A DNA stretch of 64,000 nucleotides from Serinicoccus marinus DSM 15273 (GTDB lineage Bacteria; Actinomycetota; Actinomycetes; Actinomycetales; Dermatophilaceae): NCBI RefSeq assembly GCF_008386315.1, contig NZ_CP043808.1, positions 3,348,001 to 3,412,000 of the forward strand, in the 5' to 3' direction. The notes beneath the pieces are model-generated. The model was not told where the DNA came from. It did no database searches and was given only the letters and a program-made list of their open reading frames with translations. Numbering within the stretch: position 1 is the stretch's first letter; each line of letters starts with the position of its first letter. Below, one piece after another: positions 35,377-44,036 of this stretch. The position numbers and the translations under genes are program-made.

Positions 35377-36308
35377 CAGTTGCCCTCCGGCTCCCACTTG
35401 CGCAGCAGGTCCCGGGCGGCGTCGGCCCCCTGCTCCTGCATGACCCGGTTGATCTCCTCGTAACGCTCGCGCCACACCTGGCGGTGCTTGCCGTACTTAC
35501 GACCGTACAGGCCGTTGATCACCGACGGCCGGCCGTCGCCGAGCAGCCGCCCGTCGTCCATCCACAGGACCCGGGTGCAGAGCTGGTTGATGCGACGTCG
35601 GCTGTGGGCCACGAGGAAGACGGTGCCCGCCTGCTCCCGGATCTGCTCGATCCGCTCGGTGGCCCGGGCGCGGAAGTGCTCGTCGCCGGTGGCCAGCGCC
35701 TCGTCCACGATGAGGATGTCGGGCACGACAGCGGTGGAGATGGCGAAGCGCAACCGGGCCGCCATCCCGCTGGAGTAGCTGCTCATCGGGAGGTCGATGA
35801 AGTCGCCGATGTCGGCGAACTCGATGATGTCGTCCATCCGGCGTCGCACCTGGGCCGGGGTGAGACCGAGCGCCTGGGCACCGATCCAGATGTTGTCGCG
35901 GCCGCTGAGCTTGCGCTGCAGGACGGCGTTGACCCCGAGCAGCGCCGCCTTGCCACCCAACCAGATCGTGCCGTTGGTCGGAGGCACCAGCCCGGCGACC
36001 GCGCGCAGCAGGGTCGACTTGCCTGACCCGTTGCGCCCGATGATGCCGATCGACTCCCCGCGGTAGGCGACGAAGGACACGTCCTTGACCGCATGCACCT
36101 CCTGGACGCCCAGGCCGGGGGTGCTGCGGCTGAACAGCCGCCGCAGGGCGGACTCCGCCTCGTCCTCGGGCTGGTCCTGCTTCTTCGGGCTGCCGTAGAT
36201 GCGGTACTTGATGTCGACGTGCGAGACGACGACCGAGGGGATCCGCTCTCCCTCGACGGACACCTGCTCGGCCCCGCCGGGCGGCTGCCTCTGCTCAGGC
36301 GCGGCCAT
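35373..36308 (-). CDS. Polysaccharide ABC exporter, ATP-binding subunit (Wzt/TagH type)
   Basis: A 311-residue ATPase that powers export of a completed glycan across the membrane. It shows Walker A GRNGSGKST, signature SSYSSGMAARLRFA, Walker B ILIVDEALATGDEHF and the switch histidine VAHSRRR, typical of the TagH/Wzt subfamily (HVDIKYRIYG start, VHAVKDVSFVAYRGESIGIIG). It lacks the extra C-terminal carbohydrate-binding domain of some Wzt proteins. As sequenced its frame is continuous with the permease, but ATG 36308 and family lengths indicate a separate protein. It is the partner of the gene at 36295-37208. Confidence 0.9.
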   Translation of the reverse strand: MAAPEQRQPPGGAEQVSVEGERIPSVVVSHVDIKYRIYGSPKKQDQPEDEAESALRRLFSRSTPGLGVQEVHAVKDVSFVAYRGESIGIIGRNGSGKSTLLRAVAGLVPPTNGTIWLGGKAALLGVNAVLQRKLSGRDNIWIGAQALGLTPAQVRRRMDDIIEFADIGDFIDLPMSSYSSGMAARLRFAISTAVVPDILIVDEALATGDEHFRARATERIEQIREQAGTVFLVAHSRRRINQLCTRVLWMDDGRLLGDGRPSVINGLYGRKYGKHRQVWRERYEEINRVMQEQGADAARDLLRKWEPEGNW

Positions 36309-37208
36309 ACGTGCCCTCCCCCCCCAGAAGACGACGAAGCCGACGCCGAGGAGCAGCACCGCCCAGGCCCCGGCGACCGCCCACGTCTCCCACCGGACCG
36401 GGAAGCCCTCCATGAGCGTCTCGCGCACCAGCGTCAGGCTCACCGCGACGGGTTGGTAGGCGAGCACCGCCCCGACCCAGTCGGGGACGCCGTCGAGGTC
36501 GCCGAAGCGGGCGTCGATCGAGAAGAAGACCCCGGAGACGTAGCGCATGAGCCGGACGACGAGGGGGACCATGTTGCTGAGGTCGCGCACGGCGTGCACC
36601 AGCCGGGAGATGAGCATGGCCAGCCCCAGGCCCATCATCACCACCACCAGCAGGGCCACCGGGAAGAGCAACCACTCCCACGTGATCGGCTCACCGCTGA
36701 TGAGCGCGATGACCACGAGCACGAGGAAGGCGGGGATGTTGTTGACGAACTCGGAGACCACGACGACCACCGGCAGCAGCACCCGGGGGAAGGCCAGCGA
36801 GCGCATCATGCCCACCTTGCCCATGAGCGCCCGGGCGCCGGAGGTGAGCGTCGCCGAGATGAAGGTGAAGGTGAACAGCCCGATGGTGAGGAAGCTGACG
36901 AAGTTGTCGACGTCCCGCTCCAGGCCGAGCAGCTTGCCGAAGATGAGGTAGTAGGCGACGCCCAGCATGATCGGGTTGATGACCGACCAGAGGATGCCCA
37001 GGTAGTTGTCCCGGTGCTGGCTGATCACCTCGCCCTTGGCCAGCGACCACATGAGGTGCCGGTAGCGCCAGATCTCGCCGACGTACTCCCGCAGCGTGGG
37101 CCGGGTGGCGACCTGCTCCATGCCGTGGCGGCGCGCGAGGTCGGCCGCGGCGTCGTGATCCAGCGCGAGCGGCTGGTGGTGCGGCTCGGGCCCGAGGTCG
37201 GCGCTCAC
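36295..37208 (-). CDS. Polysaccharide ABC exporter, permease subunit (Wzm/TagG type), frameshifted at its 3' end
   Basis: A membrane protein of about 304 residues of the ABC-2 family with six hydrophobic segments, beginning with the amphipathic LREYVGEIWRYRHLMWSLAKGEVISQHRDNYLGILWSVINPIMLGVAYYL-type region of TagG/Wzm proteins. Family members end in FxxxExxYGR; here that ending (FWGGEGTYGRA, stop at 36295) appears only if a ninth G is added to the G8 run at 36318-36325. Without it the frame fuses into the ATPase. GTG 37208 overlaps the stop of the dehydrogenase gene (GTGA). Confidence 0.87.
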
Positions 37209-38470
37209 AGCCGGACGACCTTCTCTCCCCCGGCGGCGGCGCCGCGGGTGTCGAAGAAGGCCTGCGAGGCGGCGGCGAGGGCGTCCACGTCGTAGCCCCG
37301 GTGGTTCTGCACCAGGATCGTCAGGTCCGCCTCGCCGGCCGCGGTCGCCGGGTCCTCGACCCGACCGGACACCGAGTCGCCCGCCGCGTGCCACTCCTGC
37401 ACGTGCGGGTCGTGGTAGAGCACGGAGGCGCCCTTGGCGGCCAGCAGCCGGGCCAGCGGCACCGCCGGCGACTCGCGCTGGTCGGCGATGTTCGGCTTGT
37501 AGGTCACGCCGAGCAGGAGCACGGTCGAGCCGTTGAGCGGCTTGCCCGCGGAGTTGAGGATGTCCTGGGCCCGCCCGACGACGTAGGCCGGCATACCTGC
37601 GTTGATCTCCTGGGCCAGCTCGACGAAGCGGAACGGGTAGCCCAGCCGGGCCCGGACGTTGTGGGAGAGGTAGTTGGGGTCGATCGGGATGCAGTGCCCC
37701 CCGACGCCCGGACCGGGGTAGAACGCCTGGAAGCCGAACGGCTTGGAGCTGGCGGCCCCGATGACGTCCCAGAGGTCGATGCCGAGCTCGTGGCAGAACC
37801 GGGTCATCTCGTTGACCAGCGCGATGTTGATGTGCCGGTAGGTGTTCTCCAGCAGCTTGGCGGTCTCCGCCTCCCGGGTGCCCTTGGTCCGGACCACGGT
37901 GTCGACGAAGCGGCCGTAGAAGTCGGCCGCCGCGTCGCTGCAGGACGGCGTGTGCCCGCCGACCACCTTCGGGGTGTTCTTGGCACCGAAGCGCTCGTTG
38001 CCGGGGTCGATCCGCTCCGGCGAGAAGGCCAGGTGGAAGTCCTCGCCCGCGACCAGCCCGCCGGCCTCCAGGACGGGCCGCACCACCTCGTCGGTCGTGC
38101 CGGGGTAGGTCGTGGACTCCAGGATCACGAGCATGCCGGGAGCCAGGTTGCGGGCCACGGCGGCGACCGCCGACTCCACCGCCCGCAGGTCCGGACCGCC
38201 CTCCGGCGACAGCGGCGTCGGCACGCAGATGACGGCGGTCCCCGCCTCCGCGATCCGCGCCTCGTCCGTCGTGGCCTCGAAGCCCCCGTCACGCATCTGC
38301 GCGATGTCGTCGTCGGCGAGGTCGTCGACGTGCGACCGGCCCTCGTTGAGGGCGTCCACCACCCCCTGGTGGATGTCGAATCCCAGCACGCGCATCCCCG
38401 CCCGCGTCGCTTCCTGCGCCAGCGGGAGGCCGACGTATCCCAGGCCGATGATGACAGCGTCGACAGCCAC
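37205..38470 (-). CDS. wecC: UDP-N-acetylhexosamine 6-dehydrogenase (WecC/WbpA type)
   Basis: A 421-residue NAD-dependent four-electron dehydrogenase. The Rossmann motif IGLGYVGLPLA is at residues 8-18, and the catalytic cysteine is about 260 in FYPGPGVGGHCIPIDP, the wording typical of enzymes on UDP-GlcNAc or UDP-ManNAc, not UDP-glucose. The C-terminal domain has LLLGVTYKPNIADQRESPA. The GTG at 38470 has GAAGGAG about 9 bases upstream. With the 2-epimerase at 40239 it would give UDP-ManNAcA (inference); a UDP-GlcNAc-specific (WbpA-like) enzyme is the alternative. Confidence 0.88.
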   Translation of the reverse strand: MAVDAVIIGLGYVGLPLAQEATRAGMRVLGFDIHQGVVDALNEGRSHVDDLADDDIAQMRDGGFEATTDEARIAEAGTAVICVPTPLSPEGGPDLRAVESAVAAVARNLAPGMLVILESTTYPGTTDEVVRPVLEAGGLVAGEDFHLAFSPERIDPGNERFGAKNTPKVVGGHTPSCSDAAADFYGRFVDTVVRTKGTREAETAKLLENTYRHINIALVNEMTRFCHELGIDLWDVIGAASSKPFGFQAFYPGPGVGGHCIPIDPNYLSHNVRARLGYPFRFVELAQEINAGMPAYVVGRAQDILNSAGKPLNGSTVLLLGVTYKPNIADQRESPAVPLARLLAAKGASVLYHDPHVQEWHAAGDSVSGRVEDPATAAGEADLTILVQNHRGYDVDALAAASQAFFDTRGAAAGGEKVVRL

Positions 38471-38551
38471 GGTGGCAGGACTCCTTCGAGACGGGGGTGG
38501 GGTGCGAACGCGCGCGCCCTGAGCATATCGCGCTGTGCCATGATCGCCGGT

Positions 38552-39616
38552 ATGTCGTCGGTGCTCCTGCTGTCCAGCAACGGCGCGGGGATGGGGCACC
38601 TGACTCGACTGCTGGCGTACGGCCGACGGATGCCCGACGACGTCCACCGTCACGTCGTGTCGCTGTCGCAGGCGGTGCCGGTCGTCAGCGCCGAGGGGCT
38701 GCCCTGGGAGTACCTCGTCTCGCAGGGGTCCTCCGGGCTCCGACCGGCCGCCTGGCGCCGGCTCTTCGCCGACCAGCTCGCCGAGATCCTGGACCGGGTC
38801 GACCCCGACGTGCTGGTCTTCGACGGGACCCACCCCTACTCCGGGCTGGACGCGGCCCTGGCGAGCCATCCGCGCACCCGCGCCGTCTGGTCGCGGCGCG
38901 GGATGTGGCGGCCCGGGCGCAACACCGACCAGCTGGAGAAGGGCGCCTGGTTCGACGCGGTCCTCGAGCCCGGCGACCTGTGCGCGGCGGCCGACCGCGG
39001 CGCGACCGCGCAGGTGCCGGACACCGAGGTGGTCCGGGTGCCGCCGGTGACGCTCGTCGACGCCCACCAGCTGCAGGAGCGCGATGCCGCGCGGGCCGCG
39101 CTGGGGCTACCGGAACACGGCCCGCTGGCGCTGGTCTCGCTCGGCGCCGGCAACATCAACGACACCGGTGACGAGGTCGGGGCGGCGGCCGCGGCGCTGA
39201 CCGAGCGCGGGATCGGGGTCTGCGTCACCGCCCCCGCCATCGCCGAGAACGCCTACTCCGGGGACGTGCACCTCGTGCGGCACTTCCCGCTCTCCGAGCA
39301 CTACCGCGCCTTCGACCTGGTCATCGCTGCGGCGGGCTACAACTCGGTCCACGAGTCGCTGCGGCTCGGCGTGCCGACGATCCTCGTCCCGAACCGCCAC
39401 ACCTCGCTGGACGACCAGGAGGGGCGTGCGGACGAGGCGGCCCGCCGCGGCTGGGCCCTGAGCGCCCCGACGCTCACCGGCGGCCGAGCGGGCGCACTGG
39501 TCGGCGAGCTCCTGGACCACGGGACGGAGCTGGCAAAGGCCGCGAGGGCGGCCGATCCCGGCAACGGTGCGGCGGCCGCGGCGGCGGCCATCCTCGACGT
39601 GGCGAGCGCGGCATGA
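38552..39616 (+). CDS. MurG/GT28-like glycosyltransferase
   Basis: A 354-residue GT-B protein. It begins MSSVLLLSSNGAGMGHLTRLLAYGRRMP, where the NGxGMGH loop resembles GT28 and related enzymes, and has LALVSLGAGNINDT at the start of the donor domain, then VIAAAGYNSVHESLRLGVPTILVPN, the acceptor of the nucleotide sugar in MurG-like proteins. ATG 38552 is chosen over 38540 because it gives the shorter hydrophobic start. It is divergent from wecC by 81 bp and overlaps the next gene by 4 bases. The donor is probably a UDP-sugar. Confidence 0.8.
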   Translation: MSSVLLLSSNGAGMGHLTRLLAYGRRMPDDVHRHVVSLSQAVPVVSAEGLPWEYLVSQGSSGLRPAAWRRLFADQLAEILDRVDPDVLVFDGTHPYSGLDAALASHPRTRAVWSRRGMWRPGRNTDQLEKGAWFDAVLEPGDLCAAADRGATAQVPDTEVVRVPPVTLVDAHQLQERDAARAALGLPEHGPLALVSLGAGNINDTGDEVGAAAAALTERGIGVCVTAPAIAENAYSGDVHLVRHFPLSEHYRAFDLVIAAAGYNSVHESLRLGVPTILVPNRHTSLDDQEGRADEAARRGWALSAPTLTGGRAGALVGELLDHGTELAKAARAADPGNGAAAAAAAILDVASAA

Positions 39617-40242
39617 CCGCGGCGACGGACGCGCAGCGTCGGCAGCAGCAGCGCATGGCCCGGTTGGCGGGCCTGCTCCGACGCGCCCCCGGCTACCGAC
39701 TGGCGCTGGAGGAGGTGCTGCCCCGGGTGCGGCGCAGCCCGACGCTCACCGACCTCGCGTGGCGCGTCTTCGCCCCCCGGCACGGCGCCGGGCACGTCGA
39801 CGTCCCGCTGCGGGGCGGCCGGCACGTCACGGGTCCCGACGTCTCGCGGCTGCCCGTGGTCGGGGTGCTGGCGACCGGTCTGGAGGAGGCCGAGGCGGAG
39901 GGGCTGATCGAGCGGGTCGCCGCGCTGCAGGCCGAGCTGGCGACCTTCCGGCCGCTGTTCGTCCTCGACCGGCCGGTCTTCGCCGCGGCGCGGCGTCACG
40001 ACGTCGTCCTCGAGCTGCTCGTGCCGCGCGCCGCCTTCGCGGGTGGTGGCCACGGCGGGCCGGCGGGCTGGGAGGATCACGTCGCCCGGCGGGTCGCGGG
40101 CATCGTCGACCATTACCAGCTGTGGCACCTCGCGCGGGCGGGGGCAGACGGATTGGACCCGCTCGACGAGCGCCTGGTGCGCGCCATCGGTGCCCGGCTG
40201 CCGGAGGACCTCCGGGCGGGACCGGTCGGGGAGCACCGGTGA
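39613..40242 (+). CDS. Hypothetical protein in polysaccharide operon
   Basis: A 209-residue soluble protein of unrecognised family. It is Arg/Ala/Leu-rich with an alternating helix/strand look (SRLPVVGVLATGLEEAEAEGLIERVAALQAELATFRPLFVLDRPVFAAARRHDVVLELLVP) that could be a Rossmann-like fold similar to the N-terminal half of a glycosyltransferase. No metal or nucleotide motif is visible. It overlaps both neighbours (ATGA with the GT28-like gene, GTGA with wecB), so it is translationally coupled and likely works with them. Confidence 0.65.
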   Translation: MTAATDAQRRQQQRMARLAGLLRRAPGYRLALEEVLPRVRRSPTLTDLAWRVFAPRHGAGHVDVPLRGGRHVTGPDVSRLPVVGVLATGLEEAEAEGLIERVAALQAELATFRPLFVLDRPVFAAARRHDVVLELLVPRAAFAGGGHGGPAGWEDHVARRVAGIVDHYQLWHLARAGADGLDPLDERLVRAIGARLPEDLRAGPVGEHR

Positions 40243-41348
40243 GCACGAGCCGGCCGCGGCCGCTCGTCGTCCACGTCACCGGCGCGCGACCGAACTTCCC
40301 CAAGGCGGCGCCGGTGATCGAGGGGCTCGGCGCACACGACGTCGACCAGCTCCTGGTGCATACCGGTCAGCACTACGACGACCGGATGAGCACGGTCTTC
40401 TTCACCGAGCTCGGCCTGCCCCGCCCGGACGTCGACCTCGGGGTGGGGTCCGGACCTCACGGTGCCCAGACCGCCGCCGCCATGGTGGGCCTGGAGCAGG
40501 TGCTGACGCAGCGGCGTCCCGACCTCGTGGTCGTCTACGGCGACGTCAACTCCACGGTGGCCGCCGCGCTCGTAGCCACCAAGCTGCACGTCCCCGTCGC
40601 CCACGTCGAGGCGGGTCTGCGCTCCTTCGACCGGCGCATGCCGGAGGAGATCAACCGGATGGTCACCGACCGGATCAGCGATCTGCTCCTCGTGACCTGC
40701 CAGGACGCCGCGGACAACCTGGCGGCCGAGGGCGTGGACGCCGCCGCGGTCCACCTCGTGGGCAACCCCATGATCGACACCCTGCTGCGTCACCGGCACC
40801 GGCTCGACCCCGCCCGGGTCGCCGACGCGATCGGCCTGGACGCGTCGTCCTACGTCGCCGCGACCCTGCACCGTCCGGGGAACGTGGACGAGGAGGCCTA
40901 CGCCCGCACCGTCGTGGCGTCGCTGCACGCTGTGGCCGACCAGTGCCCGGTCGTGCTCCCGCTGCACCCTCGCAGCCGTCCCAAGCTGGCCGCCGCCGGG
41001 CTGACCGACCACCCCGCGGTGCGGGCCGTGGACCCGTTGGGCTACCTCGACTTCCTCTCGCTCGTGCAGGGCTCCGCGGTCGTCGTGACCGACTCCGGGG
41101 GGGTCCAGGAGGAGACCACGGTGCTCGGCGTGCCCTGCCTGACCCTGCGCCCCAACACCGAGCGACCGGTGACGATCACCCACGGCACCAACACGTTGAC
41201 CACCCACGACGAGCTGCCCGCCGCGGTCGCGGGCACCCTGGCGGCCGGCCGACCGGCGCCCGGGTCCACGCCCGTGCCGCCGCTCTGGGACGGTCAGGCG
41301 GGGCCGCGCATCGCCGCCGTCCTCGCCCGTTCCCTGGAGCTGGCCTGA
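40239..41348 (+). CDS. wecB: UDP-N-acetylglucosamine 2-epimerase (non-hydrolysing)
   Basis: A 369-residue cytoplasmic enzyme that interconverts UDP-GlcNAc and UDP-ManNAc. Hallmarks: VVHVTGARPNFPKAAPVIE near the start, HTGQHYDDRMS, VVVYGDVNSTVAAAL, HVEAGLRSFDRRMPEEINR, TLHRPGNVD and VVTDSGGVQEETTVLGVPCLTLR. GTG 40239 overlaps the previous stop. Together with the dehydrogenase at 37205 it supplies UDP-ManNAcA to the locus (inference from the well-known WecB-WecC pathway). Confidence 0.95.
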   Translation: MSTSRPRPLVVHVTGARPNFPKAAPVIEGLGAHDVDQLLVHTGQHYDDRMSTVFFTELGLPRPDVDLGVGSGPHGAQTAAAMVGLEQVLTQRRPDLVVVYGDVNSTVAAALVATKLHVPVAHVEAGLRSFDRRMPEEINRMVTDRISDLLLVTCQDAADNLAAEGVDAAAVHLVGNPMIDTLLRHRHRLDPARVADAIGLDASSYVAATLHRPGNVDEEAYARTVVASLHAVADQCPVVLPLHPRSRPKLAAAGLTDHPAVRAVDPLGYLDFLSLVQGSAVVVTDSGGVQEETTVLGVPCLTLRPNTERPVTITHGTNTLTTHDELPAAVAGTLAAGRPAPGSTPVPPLWDGQAGPRIAAVLARSLELA

Positions 41349-44036
41349 GTGGACGTCGACCCTGCCGCGGTCCTCGCGGGCACCCACCCGCACGGCTACC
41401 TGCTCCTCGTCGGAGCCGGCCGGGACGGTGCGCCGAGCGAGGTCGAGAGATGGCGCCGCGACACCGTGAGCCTGCCTGGAGCGACGCTCTGGCTGCAGCC
41501 CCGGACCGTCGCGGCGAGCGCGTCCTCGCACCGCGGGCACCTCATCCTCCTCGGCCACCCGGTCGACGTCGCCCGCGGCACGCACGACGGCCCCACCGTC
41601 GCGCGCCGGCTCGCCGACACCTGGGCGACCGGCGGCGAGCAGGCCCTGGTGCGGGAGACGGCATACCTCGGGGGCAGGTTCACCCTCGTGGCGCGGACCG
41701 CGGACCGCACCGGCGAGGAGGCGGTCGCGGGGCGCGGGCCGGACCCGGAGCTCCTCGTCGTCCCGGACACCATGGCGAGCCAGCCCGTCCTCGTCGGACG
41801 GACCGCCGACCGGGCCGCCGTCGGCAGCTCTCCCGTGCTGGTCGCCGATGCTCTCCGCTTCGAGGTGGATCCGGAGGCCGAGGCCCTGCTCGCCACGCTG
41901 CGGGAACGGATGGCGGGCCGGGTGAGCTATCTGCCGGGAGTCCGGACCGCCTACCGGGGAGTCCGGGCGGTGCTGCCCAACACGATGCTCCGGCTACGGG
42001 TGGGCGCGGACGGGCCGGTCACCGGCTACGAGCGCTTCTGGCCGTGGCAGCCCCGGGTGGAGAACCCGGACGTGGAGACGGTCCACGCCGAGTTCCGGGA
42101 GCGCCTCACCGCGCACCTCCGGCTGCTCGCCGACCTGGGTCGCCCCGCGGTCAGCCTCACCGGTGGGCTGGACAGCAGGGTGAGCGCCGCGGCAGCGGCA
42201 CCGGCACTGCGCGCGCGGGACGGGTTCGCCTTCACCTACGTCAACCCTCGCGAGGCGGTCGGCAGCGACTCCGCCGTGCAGGACGTGCTGGGCGCCCGCG
42301 ACGTCGCCGGGCAGCTCCGGCTGCCGCACCGCGTGCTGCGCTGGCGGCAGCCGCCGCGCGGGGGCACCTTCGACGTCGTGAGCCGGCGCACCTACGCCCC
42401 ACGGATCACCTCTCGGGGCGCCGCCCACGCGATGTGGGCGGACCTGCCCGCCGACCTCGTGCAGCTGCAGAGCAACGGCGCCGAGATCGCCACGACCTAC
42501 ACGAAGGCGGTGACCCGCCCGCCGCACGAGCTGGACGCCCGGTGGCTCACGCGGATCTTCGCCGGTGGGCGACCAGGGGCGCACGACGACCTTGCCGAGC
42601 AGCTCTACGGGGACTACCTGGAGCAGGCGCCGCTGTCGGAGGCCGACCTGCTCGGCCACGACGCCTACGACCTCGTCTACTGGGAGCAGCGGATGGGCCG
42701 CTGGGGATGGCAGAAGTTCTGCGACGGCGACTTCGGGCACCGGGTGCTGCTCCCCTTCAACGACCGGCGGCTGCTGGAGACGATGCTCTCGCTGCCCTAC
42801 CCGCTGCGTCGCGACAAGGTGCTCTTCCACCGGCTCCTGGACGACCTGGGTGTCCGCGAGCCCGCCCGAGGACCGGCGGCCCCGCAGCGCGCCTCGCCAG
42901 CCCGGCCGGGAGTGGCAGCCCCGACACCTCCGGGACCGACCCGGCTGCGACGCCTCACCGACCTGCTGCCGTGGCGCCGGACGCCGCGCCCAGCCGACCC
43001 GGCAGGGCCGCACGACGCCGACCCGACACCGCAGGGCCCCGGCCTGCCCTGGGGATACGCCCTCGTCGCCCGGAGATCGCCCAGCACCAGCATCCCGGAC
43101 GGCTTCCTGCACACCGAGCTGCCCGGATCACTCGGCCTGCACCGGCATCCGTCGCTCCCGGCGGCGCTCTCGGGCCGACAGGGCAGGTTCGCCCTGGTCC
43201 TGGGTGAGCCGTGCGACCTGCCGGACGGACGGGACGGACCGGCACCGGTCGCCGACCTCCTGCACCAGCTCGTCGTCGAGGACCCCTCGCTCGACCGCGC
43301 CGCCACGCGGGCCGCAGCCCTCACCGGTGCCTGGGCCGTGGTCCTGGGCGGACCTGACGGGTCCCTCGTGCTCGGCGACCCGGTGGGTGCGCTCGGCCCC
43401 TGGTTAAGCACGGACGGGACGACCCTGGCGAGCGGTGCCGCCCTCCTGCCGGACGGACCGTCGCCGCCCGAGACGCTGGGCGCGCGCTCGGCCCTGCTCT
43501 CCTCCGGGTCGGGCGGGCGCCGGACGTGGCGGCCTGGGCCGCTGCCCGAGCTCGACGCGTATGCGGAGCGGCTCGGCACCACCGCGCCGGAGCGCCTCCG
43601 CCGGCAGGTGGAGCTGCTGCTCCGCCGCGGTCCGGCGGTCCTGTGCGCCGGCCCGGAGGCCAGCCTGCTCGGCCCGGAGCCCGTGCCGGACAGCGCACCA
43701 GCGGTGACGTGCTGGGACCCCTCCACCCAGGCCGGCACCCTGACGATGCTGCACGCCACGGACCGGGCCTTCGCCGCACGGCGCGAGCTGCGGCTGCTCA
43801 GCCGCGCCGCAGGAGCGGACTGGAGCACCACGCTGGACCAGGAGATCGACCCGGGGGCCGTCCTGTGGCTCGGGCTGGGGTCCTCGCCGGATCCCGACCG
43901 GGAGGAGCCCGGCGCGCTGGACCTCGTCGCGGGGGTCCGCCCGGTGGCGCTGCCGTGGAGCGACCGCGTGCTCGACCTGCTGGGCGGCCCGGCCGCGGCG
44001 CTCGCGGACGCCAGTAGAGTGCGGGGCGATGGCTGA
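41349..44036 (+). CDS. Asparagine-synthase-like protein with a second amidotransferase-like half
   Basis: An 895-residue protein. Residues about 1-215 resemble the N-terminal domain of asparagine synthases (VVPDTMASQPVLVG...AVGSSPVLVADAL) but without the N-terminal catalytic Cys. Residues about 225-500 are the synthetase domain with the ATP pyrophosphatase loop VSLTGGLDSRVS. A Pro/Arg-rich linker (about 495-555) leads to a second region that again looks like a degenerate N-terminal domain (ALVARRSPSTSIPDGFLHTE, VLGDPVGALGPWLSTDGTTLASGAALL). Related enzymes amidate uronic acids or peptides in surface glycans. The GTG at 41349 directly follows the wecB stop. Confidence 0.78.
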   Translation: MDVDPAAVLAGTHPHGYLLLVGAGRDGAPSEVERWRRDTVSLPGATLWLQPRTVAASASSHRGHLILLGHPVDVARGTHDGPTVARRLADTWATGGEQALVRETAYLGGRFTLVARTADRTGEEAVAGRGPDPELLVVPDTMASQPVLVGRTADRAAVGSSPVLVADALRFEVDPEAEALLATLRERMAGRVSYLPGVRTAYRGVRAVLPNTMLRLRVGADGPVTGYERFWPWQPRVENPDVETVHAEFRERLTAHLRLLADLGRPAVSLTGGLDSRVSAAAAAPALRARDGFAFTYVNPREAVGSDSAVQDVLGARDVAGQLRLPHRVLRWRQPPRGGTFDVVSRRTYAPRITSRGAAHAMWADLPADLVQLQSNGAEIATTYTKAVTRPPHELDARWLTRIFAGGRPGAHDDLAEQLYGDYLEQAPLSEADLLGHDAYDLVYWEQRMGRWGWQKFCDGDFGHRVLLPFNDRRLLETMLSLPYPLRRDKVLFHRLLDDLGVREPARGPAAPQRASPARPGVAAPTPPGPTRLRRLTDLLPWRRTPRPADPAGPHDADPTPQGPGLPWGYALVARRSPSTSIPDGFLHTELPGSLGLHRHPSLPAALSGRQGRFALVLGEPCDLPDGRDGPAPVADLLHQLVVEDPSLDRAATRAAALTGAWAVVLGGPDGSLVLGDPVGALGPWLSTDGTTLASGAALLPDGPSPPETLGARSALLSSGSGGRRTWRPGPLPELDAYAERLGTTAPERLRRQVELLLRRGPAVLCAGPEASLLGPEPVPDSAPAVTCWDPSTQAGTLTMLHATDRAFAARRELRLLSRAAGADWSTTLDQEIDPGAVLWLGLGSSPDPDREEPGALDLVAGVRPVALPWSDRVLDLLGGPAAALADASRVRGDG

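Noticed and set aside
35373..37394. 673-codon natural permease-ATPase fusion
   Set aside because: The junction sits on a G8 tract and a one-base change gives the standard ends of both families; two separate genes are more likely.
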